Of a stretch of DNA of 64,000 nt, positions 55,352 to 64,000 are shown one piece after another. A program made the translations under genes and the position numbers. The notes under the pieces are model-generated. The model had not been told where the DNA came from. It did not search any database and was given only the letters and a program-made list of their open reading frames with translations. This DNA is from Guadua angustifolia (lineage: Eukaryota > Streptophyta > Magnoliopsida > Poales > Poaceae). The DNA lies in NCBI GenBank assembly GCA_036346375.1, contig CM070520.1, forward strand, positions 14,891,791 through 14,955,790, written 5' to 3'. Positions within the stretch are counted from its first letter, which is position 1, and every line of letters begins with the position of its first letter.

Positions 55352-56891
55352 TGTGAGATCATGTGATGAAAAATTGGTTGAATGGTGAAATTGGCATTGT
55401 AAAGTGATTTTGGTTATGGCATGTGTGGTGCCTGTGCATGTGCTATGTTGAGATGATTATCATGCTGGTGATAGCATGATGAAGTTTGTTTGATGCAATG
55501 CACTCATGTGAGTGGTTGCATAGATTAACTTTGAGTCAAGTCGTGGACTTGTGCTCGGAATTGTTTTTTGTTTATTCATGTGCAGGTGTTGCTCGAGGGC
55601 GAACGTGGTCGATGACGGGACCGAAACTAGGTTCATGGATGAACTGGGGTTCGGGACTAGGTTCAGGGAAGAATCGAGGTCTTAGTGGTCGAGGATGTCA
55701 TGCAGGACGTTCGGGTTAGAGAACATGCACATGGAGGCTGGTTAGTCACGTAATTACAGCAGGTGGGTTGTACATACGTGCAAGAGTTGTTTTTGGCCAC
55801 GTTGGGCCAAGTTGAGATAGATACGAACTCTTTCCATGTTGGAAGTGGAGTTGTATTCAATCTCTGTGTTTTTGCTCTATATAAGTAGGGGAGGTGTCTC
55901 CTGTTTATTTTGAGCGTTCAGGTTTTAGGGTTGTACTCTTGTGTGGGAGTACTTTAGACAAAAGAAATAAAGATCAATCTTGCAATCCAAGTATCTATGT
56001 GTGGACGAGTTTTCTTGCGTGAGTTTTGACAGCCGCACAGTGTGAAGAAAACAAATCAAGATTGATCGTGCATGCATGCATCACGTCAACTAGAAGATAG
56101 ATGATGATCTAGATTTGATCTTGCTTTTGGTGATTAGAAGATTGATCCGTGGCAATTGAAGTCCTCTCTGGTGTTTTGTCCGTCGCAGCAGTCACGAAAT
56201 TCATCACGGAGTTCGGTTCCTTGCAAAGGTATCATCTTGCGAAGGTAATATCTTTTGATCCGTAGATCCGATCGAATTGATTCTTATTGGGTTTGATTTG
56301 TAATTGAATCTAGTTTCTACAGTTAAAATTTCACATCAATCCAACGGTTAGATCTTCTGTAATTTATGGTCACCCAGATTGATGTCTTGCTCGCCCGACT
56401 GCTCGCGTGGTCGCCCGGATTCAGTCATCTTGCAAAGGACATAACTTTAGATCCATAGATCCGATTGACCTGATTCTTTTTGTGTTAGCTGTGGAATTAA
56501 GTCTAGTTTCTACAGTTAAAATTTCACATCAATCCAACGGTTGGATCTCCGAAAATTTCAGTTTTTCTGAACTAGTCGCCCGATTGATAACGTGGTCGCC
56601 CAACCTGCTCGCCTGCTCGCCCAACCTGCTCGTCTGCTCGCCCAAACTGGTCACCCAAGTGCCAAACTAGTCGCCCAAGGGTCCTACTGGTCGGCCAAGT
56701 GCCCAAACTGGTCACCCAAGTGATCTACTGGTCGCCCAGACTGGTCTATTGGTTTCCCCACTGCATAAACTGATTTTCAAGCAATTTGAATTTCAATTGG
56801 GGTATTTAAAAAGTTCAAAATTTTGATTTTAGCTTCCGCGCAATCATTCACCCCCCCTCTGATTGCTACATTAGTATATTTCGATCCTACA
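55352..56891 (+). repeat. 5' LTR of the gag-only element
   Basis: TGTGAGATCATGTG to CGATCCTACA. TATA box CTATATAAG at 55877-55885, AATAAAG near 55965. Contains an internal direct duplication of about 180-200 bp (near 56230 and 56430) and a CTGGTCGCCCAA minisatellite (56570-56750). Confidence 0.93.
56570..56755 (+). repeat. Minisatellite CTGGTCGCCCAA in the 5' LTR
   Basis: About ten imperfect units of 10-22 bp. The right LTR (61975-62140) carries the same array but lacks one 21-bp unit, CCTGCTCGTCTGCTCGCCCAA less one base, which largely explains the LTR length difference. Confidence 0.75.
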
Positions 56892-56893
56892 AG

Positions 56894-56906
56894 TGGTATC
56901 AGAGTA
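56894..56906 (+). other. Primer-binding site of the gag-only element
   Basis: TGGTATCAGAGTA, initiator tRNA-Met type, two bases after the LTR. Confidence 0.9.
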
Positions 56907-56950
56907 AGGTTTTTCTAATTAATCTTAACTAGTGATTAGAAACCGTAGCG

Positions 56951-59153
56951 ATGGATAGGTATTCGACAAAACCTTGTGTTTTCGATGGTGTTGATTTTCA
57001 GTTTTGGAAAGCAAAGATGGAGGCATACATTCAAGCTCAAGGCTTTGCAATCTGGGAGAAGGTGTACAAACCATATCAAGTTCCTGAGAATGATCAAGTC
57101 AATGAAACCAATCAAGCATAGGTTGAAGCAAATAGCAGAGCACAAAATTTGATCATCCAAGGTTTGGGAAGAAGTGATTTTGATCGTGTGATTCATCTCA
57201 AGTCTGCATATGAGGTATGGAAATCTCTTTGTGATTATCATGAGGGATCTAACACTATCAAAGAGGTTAGGCAAGACATATATAAGAAAGAATACATGCG
57301 ATTTGAGATGAAGCCTGGTGAGTCCCTAGATGATTTCTTTGCACGTTTCAATAAGATTCTTAGCAACTTACGTACTGTTGGAGTTTTCTTTGATGAGGCT
57401 ACTAATGCTAGACAATTGCTTGGTGCATTGGACATGTCTATTTGGGAGATGAAGGTTACATCCATTAGAGAATCAACTGTCATGAGTGACCTTACTGTAG
57501 ATGTTCTTTTCTCTAAGCTAAAAACTCATGAATTAGATGTTCTTGCTAGGAGGAATGATTATAAATCAATTGCATTGACCTCTCAATCTAGCATGTCTCA
57601 AAATAATGCTTCTTCAAGTTTTGTCTTGTCCTTCTTGTCTTCACTAACCGATGAACATATTGAGGAATTTCCGGAAGAAGACTTGGCATCACTTTCTTCT
57701 CGTTTTTATAAAGCCTTGCAGAATGTGAGAATGAGAAAGAAAGTTGGTGGTGGTCCTCCAAGGTGCTATGAGTGTGGTGATCTCAACCATATACGTTCAA
57801 ATTGTCCTAAACTCGCAAGTAAAGCATCAAGAGAGGAGGACAATGATAAAAGAAAAGAGAAGAAGAAGTTTTCTCCAAGAAATAGAAAGAAGAAGAGCTT
57901 CATCAACAGCAAAGTTGTCCACCGGGTCCTTTCCGCTCTTGAACAAGTCAATTTGAGTGATGTAGATTCGGAGAGCAGTGAAGATGATACAACAACTCCA
58001 AGCAAACATGAATTGACAGGGTTGTGTCTAATGGTTAGGAGTGATGTAAGCTTCACCGAGGACGATCATGACAGCGATTGCAATGAGGTAGAACCTTCTT
58101 ACGATGAATTAACTATTGCTGTTGTTCGTCTTGAAAAATTGCTTGACAAACGCGACAAGAAGATTAAGAAACATGATGTTCTTGTGGAATCTTTGAATGC
58201 TGAAATTGCTAGACTTAAATCTTTGATTCTTGATGATGATGCTTGCAAATTATGTGACTTAATTTACAGTGAGCTTACTGTGCTTAGGAAAAAACATGTT
58301 TCTTTGTTAGAACAAGTCAATGCTGAAAAGAGAGAAAATGAGAAACATGTTAAAAATGCTAGCTGTTCAACTGTTGATTTGCATGATACAACTCATTGTT
58401 CTAAATGTGCTATACTGGAATTGAAGTTGCATGATGCAAATGCTAGGGTTTCTCAAATGACAGACGCTATGCTCACTTATGAAGTTCTCTCATGCTCATC
58501 TTGTCGCAAACAGAAAGGAAAAGTGGACGTTCCATGTAATAACTATTTAACTCTTTCTCGAAAGGTTGATTACTTGGAAAAATCTTTAGAACGGTTCACT
58601 ACTGGAAAGAAAAACCTAAACATGATTTTGGATAAATCAAAAGTCAGTACTCATCACAAAGGTTTAGGTTTTGATTCTTATGCTCATCATAAATCACATG
58701 CTCCAACTGTTGTGAAGGCACTTGAAAGTGGAAAATTTGAAATTGTCAATGAGCCTAAGAAAACTGTTTTCAAGTCTGTTGGTGTGTTATCTTCTACTAT
58801 GGTGAATGCAAATGTTACTTCTGTTCCTAAAGCTAAAAATCTATTAAGTACACTTGCACTCATTGTGGTAAAGATGAACATTTAGTAGATTTTTGCTTTA
58901 GGCTAGCCAAACAGCAAAAGAAAGAAAAGGCTAAGGCTAGGTCTAATTTCAGGAAGGCACATTTCACTTCTCATTTTGTGCCTAAGGTAATGCAAACACC
59001 TTTTGTTGCAAGAAACACGGGAAAGGGCAAATCTGATTTTGTGAACAAGCATACTCGTGTTGTGCCTACTCGTCGTGTGTCTCAGTACTGGATTCCTAAA
59101 TGCTTTATCTCTAACCCCAGTACGGAGGCCTCGACATCTTCTTGTGCTATGTA
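56951..59153 (+). CDS. Sirevirus-type Copia gag with coiled coil and two zinc knuckles
   Basis: The likely start is ATG at 56951 (MDRYSTKPCVFDGVDFQFW, the usual N-terminus). A TAG at 57119-57121 interrupts, then the frame is open from 57149 to 58885. Domains: UBN2 core (SAYEVWKSLCDYHEGSNTIK, QLLGALDMSIWEMKVTSI), zinc knuckle CYECGDLNHIRSNC (about residue 205 of the long frame), basic linker, acidic stretch, and a long coiled-coil-like region (LEKLLDKRDKKIKKHDVLVE). One base in an A-run near 58843 shifts the frame; the sequel (58850-59153) has a second knuckle CTHCGKDEHLVDFC and ends SSCAM then TAG. It would form particles. The later bases resemble KWVGEQKLSGSW, the segment before protease, and then stop matching. 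Confidence 0.85.
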
Positions 59154-60741
59154 GGTTTTTCAGAAGTGGGTTGGAGAACAGAAGCTTAGTGGATCTTGGT
59201 CTTTTGCAAGATGGGATCAAGACTTGGATAGTTCTCACCCTTGAGATGGTTTTCAAGAGGCATGTGCAATAATTCTTCATCTACTTTGTGAGCTATTTTT
59301 TTACACTCATGTCTTTTACACTCACAGATATCTAATTGTGACATTAGATGAGATGTTTGTTCATATGCTCATATGTATCCTCTGGCATGTTCAATAATGT
59401 TATATCTTATATCATGCCTTTCATGCTTTGAATTCACTTATCATGATTCATGACTATGCTTAATTGAACATACCATGATAACTCAAGCTCATATATATCA
59501 TCATCTCCTCTCTGTTGATCTCATTGGTTATCCATTTGAGGGGGAGTTATTGATTATTGGTGAAAATTCCTTTCAGTTGCCTTTTTTGGGAGCTTTGTTC
59601 TTTCAGTCTTTTGTTTTTAAAATAATTCCCTTCAGGTGACAATTTTGTAGAAGGTTTTTAAGATGGTTGTTTTGAGGGGGAGTTCTTTGAAGTTTTTGTA
59701 ATATTGTGTAACATGCTTTTTGTTTCGTGTGTTTCTTAAATGAAAAACAAAAAATGAAAAACAAAGAAAAATCTTGAGCATTGTATTTTACACACATATG
59801 TCATTTGAAGCCGTGTTTATGCTACAAGGGTCTTTGCAACTTCCTGTTTATACATATATGGTGTAGTTTATGTCATTACTTTTTAAATGGAATGACAACT
59901 TGAATTAAATCTTGTCATGGTTGAACTTTCTTAGCTATCTTGATCCTGCTCGAAAAAGTGCTAAATATGAAAGCTAAGTGCTAAAACAAAAATGATTGTT
60001 GATAAATGTAAGAACAAGGTCATGTACTGTCGCACTTCTTCTTTACGAGACTGCTTATCATTGCATTTTGATATGAACTTGGAAGAAGTTGTGTATGACC
60101 GAAACCATGAAACCTTAAGCTTGTGATTGCTTGGCATGGTTGAAAAGTAAGGCTGATGGTGCATGTAATTCCTTGCAATTGTTATTGTTGCAATCAAAGT
60201 AATGAATCAGTTTTTCAAAGCACAAATAAAGTGCACAAAAATTCAATGTTTTCAGGTTTTAAGATTGTTGAGGAAGGGAGATCATGTCATGCAAAAAATC
60301 GTTAATAGTACTTGATTTCTAGTTATGCTTACTCTACATTGTTTATGTGTAGATTTGAGGGTGCAAGTACTGTTGATAGCATGATTTGGTGATCAAGTTG
60401 TTACATTTGTGCATGATTCATAATGCTCAGTACATAAAAAAAGGAAAACATCAACATAAAGGGGGAGAAGTTTCTCTTTTGTTCTCTTTTTGCATTCTTG
60501 ATGAATCCATTGTCAAAGGGGGAGAAGTTTGGAGAAGTTTGGAATCAAAGGGAGAATTTTTTGTTACACATTGCACATTCACACACACATTTCTTCTTTT
60601 TGTTAGGGGAGATTTCTTTTTAGATAAGAGGAGATTTTTGTTCTTCTTCTTTTGGTCACTTTACTTCTTTTAAAAATGGTGTTGCTATTGTAAGGTGAAT
60701 GCCAATGTTCGTTTCCAAATGGTGTTGCCAATGTTTTCATC
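59154..60741 (+). other. 3' non-coding zone of the gag-only element with repeated purine tracts
   Basis: No ORF of note. GAGGGGGAG at 59538-59546 and 59674-59682, AAAGGGGGAG at 60458-60467 and 60515-60524, AAAGGGAG at 60547-60554, ahead of the true PPT. Repeated PPT-like motifs are a known Sirevirus trait. Confidence 0.8.
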
Positions 60742-60753
60742 AAGGGGGGAGAT
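60742..60753 (+). other. Polypurine tract of the gag-only element
   Basis: AAGGGGGGAGAT next to the 3' LTR. Confidence 0.88.
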
Positions 60754-62269
60754 TGTGAGATCATGTGATGAAAAATTGGTTGAATGGTGAAATTGGCATT
60801 GTAAAGTGATTTTGGTTATGGCATGTGTGGTGCCTGTGCATGTGCTATGTTGAGATGATTATCATGCCGGTGATAGCATGATGAAGTTTGTTTGATGCAA
60901 TGCACTCATGTGAGTGGTTGTATGGATTAACTTTGAGTCAAGTCGTCGACTTGTGCTCGGAATTGTTTTTTGTTTATTCATGTGCAGGTGTTGCTCGAGG
61001 GCGAACGTGGTCGATGACGGGACCGAAACTAGGTTCATGGAGGAACTGGGGTTCGGGACTAGGTTCAGGGAGGAATCGAGGTCTTGGTGGTCGAGAATGT
61101 CATGCGGGACGTTCGGGCTAGAGAACATGTACATGGAGGCTGGTTAGTCACGTAATTACAGCAGGTGGGCTGTACATACGTGCAAGAGTTGTTTTTGGCC
61201 ACGTTGGGCCAAGTTGAGATAGATACGAACTCTTTCCATGTTGGAAGTGGAGTTGTATTCAATCTCTGTGTTTTTGCTCTATATAAGTAGGGGAGGTGTC
61301 TCCTGTTTATTTTGAGCGTTCAGGTTTTAGGGTTGTACTCTTGTGTGGGAGTACTTTAGACAAAAGAAATAAAGATCAATCTTGCAATCCAAGTATCTCT
61401 GTGGATGAGTTTTCTTGCGTGAGTTTTGACAAATGTACACGTGTGAAGAAAACAAATCAAGATTGATCGTGCATGCATTCATCACGTCAACTAGAAGATA
61501 GATGATGATCTGGACATGATCTTGCTTTTGGTGATTAGAAGATTGATCCGTGGCAACTGAAGTCCTCTCTGGTGTTTTGTCCGTCGCAGCAGTCACGAAG
61601 TTCATCGCGGAGTTCGGTTCCTTGCAAAGGTATCATCTTGCGAAGGTAATATCTTTTGATCCGTAGATCCGATCGGATTGATTCTTATTGGGTTTGATTT
61701 GTAATTGAATCTAGTTTCTATAGTTAAAATTTCACATCAATCCAACGGTTCGATCTTCTGTAATTTGTGGTCGCCTAGATTGATGTCTTGCCCGCCCGAC
61801 TGCTCGCGTGGTCGCCCGGATTCAGTCATCTGGTGAAGGACATAACTTTAGATCCGTAGATCCGATTGACCTGATTTTTTTTGTGTTAGCTGCGGAATTG
61901 AGTCTAGTTTCTATAGTTAAAATTTCACGTCAATCCAATGGTTGGATCTCCTAAAATTTTAGTTTTTTTGAACTAGTCGCCCGATTGATAACGTGGTCGC
62001 CCAACCTGCTCGCCTGCTCGCCCAAACTGGTCGCCCAAGTGCCAAACTGGTCGCCCAAGGGTCCTACTGGTCGCCCAAGTGCCCAAACTGGTCACCCAAG
62101 TGATCTCATCGTCGCCTGATCGGTCTATTGGTTTCCCCACTACATAAACTGATTTCCAAGCAATTTGAATTTCAATTGGGGTGTTTAAAAAGTTCAAAAT
62201 TTTGATTTTAGCTTCCGCACAATCATTCACCCCCCTCTAATTGCTACATTAGTATATTTCGATCCTACA
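60754..62269 (+). repeat. 3' LTR of the gag-only element
   Basis: 1,516 bp, pair of 55352-56891, TATA box at 61279-61287. A few percent of bases differ by eye. Confidence 0.93.
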
Positions 62270-62922
62270 ACTATGGACAGCTTCGGCTATCTCATATACT
62301 GTGTTAGTAGAAATTTCTAAAAATCTAAAATCAACCACCTTTGTAACTAAAACTTAATTTCTGTAATAAGAGTATTTTGTTAAAAGGTGATCTTTGAGTG
62401 AGGATAGAGTTCGTAGATTAAATCAGGAGGAAAAATCATTTACTGCATTTTTATATTATTGCTTGTTGAGTACTTCGTACTCACTCTTGCTTAACCCTTC
62501 CTTTTCTTAGAAGGTGAGGTCCTTGAGCAACCCTCAGAGGCATGGTTGGAGGACCACTCCCAGGAGCAAGACCTACCAGAAGATGGCTATTACTACTATT
62601 ACTATCAGGAGCAGTAGTAGTATTAGTCGTCCATTTCCCTGTGCTAGCCAGTTGAAGGGAGATAGGGAGTTAAGACCATCTTTTGTTGTGATATTATTAT
62701 GTAAGGTTAAGACTTGGACAATAGCCCTGCGTGGCTAATGGAATGTAATAAAGGGTTCCGTTATCTGTCTCTAATTATTGTTCTGCTGCAATACTCTGTA
62801 CACAGCGTAGTAACTAATAAAGCATCGGAATGTCCGATGTTTTGCTAGTTGCTGTGCTGAGATCCGTGTAGTTAACTCTACGTGACAATCGTTACCAAGG
62901 GTTAATTATGCGGGTCGCCACA

Positions 62923-63186
62923 GCATATGACCCCGAAGAGCTGGCGAAGATTATCCAAGTAGCACTCCTCTGCACCCACATGGATCCTGATCACCGCCGC
63001 GCAATGTCGGAAGTTGTACAGATGCTGGAAGGAGATGTTGTCCCGGCAGATCGGTGGGAGGAATGGCAGCTAGCTGAGCTTACCCGTAGGCAGCAGTATG
63101 AGATGAGGCAGCAGCAAAAGTTGTTCAGTTTCAGTGAGGAGTCTCTCAACATTCAGGAAGCCATTGAGATGTCTGGTGGCAGATGA
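62923..63186 (+). pseudogene. Second copy of the LRR-II kinase last exon, 5' cut at the LTR
   Basis: Begins at GCATA, directly after the LTR end, and runs to a TGA at 63184-63186. It repeats 38478-38741 (subdomain XI and tail: AKIIQVALLCTHM, MSEVVQMLEGDV, WEEWQLAELTRRQQYEMRQQ, ending MSGGR). Differences include Glu to Asp in CTHMxPDHR and a Pro to Arg change in DHRPAMSE, which alters a conserved kinase residue (the HRP motif). It lacks all other exons and cannot make a kinase. Confidence 0.9.
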
Positions 63187-63867
63187 GCTGCAAGATCGTT
63201 AAATTGTAACATGATTTTCACTTGTTTCTTGAGCAGAAAGGGTAAAGGAAACATCAGAAGAACCTTTTATAGATGTTGTCTATTAGGAATAGTCTGTAGA
63301 ATCATTACATAATTATTTGCATAGGTAACTGTATCTTTTCAGTGTGCTATGAACACAACGGTGTGCAGCTACATCTAGGTCAGACCTTCACCTTCGTATG
63401 TGTATATATAGACTTACTTATACATTTGTTTTGATAGTGTACTTGCTAATATATTCCATCTTACTGGGTAAGTCTTGTCATCTTGCACATGAAGTTATCC
63501 AATTAGAGTATATTACTGTTTATTAAATATGCCCCAAATGTAAATCTTGAAAGAATTCAAATTCAAATTTAGCCAAAGAACCAGCGGGTTTTCCCCGAAA
63601 ACCACTCCAAAACTGTCTGGTTTCCAGAACCACCTTGGAGGCTGTTTTTCTGTTGGTTACAGTTTTCAAAATTCTCACTACATATGTGTAAGCCGAACAA
63701 CATTGACCTAAAGAAAACTTGTGCACATCAATGCAGGATCTCTCAGAGTTTCCTTTCCCACAGCAAAAATTGAATGAAAAGTAGCTTTTTTATATAAGAT
63801 GTAAGGGTGACTGGAGCAATGAAGCTGACCATCAATAAAGATACAGATATACAACCAACACAGAAAA
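63187..63867 (+). repeat. Second copy of the kinase 3' flank
   Basis: Repeats 38742-39422 with few changes, ending at the same GAAAA. Confidence 0.88.
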
Positions 63868-64000
63868 TGTGAGGACCCCCCAAATCCCCTTTAATCCCCA
63901 ATCATCAAAGCATCATTGGGCAAAAGCATGTATTAAGGAAGTTAATAATTAAGCATGAACACGCATTAGTTAACCAAGTGTATGAGCAAGTGCATAATCA
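63868..64000 (+). repeat. Start of a second type-A Tekay LTR (cut by window end)
   Basis: TGTGAGGACCCCCCA and onward repeats 39423-39555. Most of the LTR lies beyond the window. Confidence 0.85.

Larger units (their letters stand above)
55352..62269 (+). mobile_element. Gag-only (pol-less) Copia element, Sirevirus-type, complete with TSD
   Basis: 6,918 bp, LTRs of 1,540 and 1,516 bp, perfect TSD ACTAT, initiator-Met PBS and a PPT, but only gag inside. No protease, integrase, RT or RNase H is present: coding stops at about 59153, where an autonomous relative would enter the protease, and the rest is non-coding. It must use enzymes of another element. Such LTR elements that keep gag and lack pol are known in plants as TR-GAG-type elements. 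Confidence 0.9.
39423..62922 (+). mobile_element. Del/Tekay-like chromovirus (Ty3/Gypsy) with mismatched LTRs, carrying two nested elements
   Basis: Left LTR 39423-41706, initiator-Met PBS, leader, gag, protease, RT, RNase H, integrase with chromodomain, PPT, right LTR 52993-62922. About 11.3 kb without the nested Reina-like and gag-only elements. The 3' parts of the LTRs match (from 40848 and 55138), but the 5' parts (39423-40847 and 52993-55137) do not, and the flanks differ (GAAAA left, GCATA right). The structure is therefore a recombinant of two related elements and not a single insertion. All ORFs are frameshifted. Confidence 0.8.
52993..62922 (+). repeat. Right LTR of the Tekay-like element (type X), split by the gag-only element
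   Basis: About 3.0 kb when the nested element and one TSD copy are removed (52993-55351 and 62275-62922). It starts TGTGATAACTTGGGAGG, unlike the left LTR, and ends GGTCGCCACA, like it. TATA-like TATAAAAGG at 55063-55071. A GA-rich tract at 53940-54410 parallels that of the left LTR. ORFs in it are low-complexity and not genes. Confidence 0.75.

Noticed and set aside
39423..62922. Treating the Tekay-like element as one ordinary insertion
   Set aside because: LTR 5' parts differ and flanks do not match (GAAAA against GCATA).

Overview
The window reads as a nuclear segment of a grass (Poaceae) genome. Evidence: plant-type LTR retrotransposons of several lineages, an intron-bearing LRR receptor-like kinase gene, CC-NB-LRR (NLR) resistance-gene remains, L1 and RTE LINE fragments, a non-autonomous hAT element and a Helitron-like end. 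The species cannot be told from sequence alone. No prokaryotic operon, CRISPR array, rRNA or tRNA gene was seen. Most of the 64 kb is transposons nested in transposons; host coding sequence is a small minority.

Layout. (1) 1-4033, minus strand: 5' half of a Tat-like Ty3/Gypsy element, cut by the window edge. (2) 4034-6479: non-genic, with a Helitron-like 3' end and, directly after it, a 289-bp RTE-LINE tail with a 17-bp target-site duplication (TSD). (3) 6480-34830: an antisense NLR pseudogene cluster broken up by insertions: a Tat Gypsy element (6918-28005), a complete minus-strand Sirevirus-type Copia inside its reverse transcriptase (12052-22863, perfect TSD GATTT), a solo LTR (28775-30161, TSD ATTCC), a hAT element built of about 170-bp repeats (30607-32487, TSD CCGGCAGG) and a 5'-truncated L1 LINE ending in A11 near 34267. 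(4) 34831-36451: repeats. (5) 36452-38741: the last six exons of an LRR-II (SERK/BAK1-like) receptor kinase, in phase with each other, 5' exons not found. (6) 39423-62922: a Del/Tekay-like chromovirus whose two LTRs do not match in their 5' parts, carrying a Reina-like chromovirus (42116-47415, TSD GAGGC) and a gag-only Sirevirus-type element (55352-62269, TSD ACTAT). (7) 62923-64000: a second copy of the kinase 3' end, its downstream flank and the first bases of the same LTR.

The main structural point is that segment 38478-39555 is repeated at 62923-64000, and the Tekay element between has different flanks on its two sides: GAAAA before the left LTR and GCATA, a sequence inside kinase exon 6, after the right LTR. 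The simplest reading is unequal recombination between two related elements, one inserted in exon 6 and one about 0.9 kb downstream of the gene, which tandemly duplicated the gene's 3' end. Artificial joining of two haplotypes is the main alternative.

Almost every transposon ORF carries single-base indels, many in homopolymers. Some will be real decay, but the pattern also fits uncorrected long-read error, so frameshifts should not be over-read. The Reina-like pol is the only long uninterrupted polyprotein. All identities rest on reading motifs by eye; no database search or alignment program was used.
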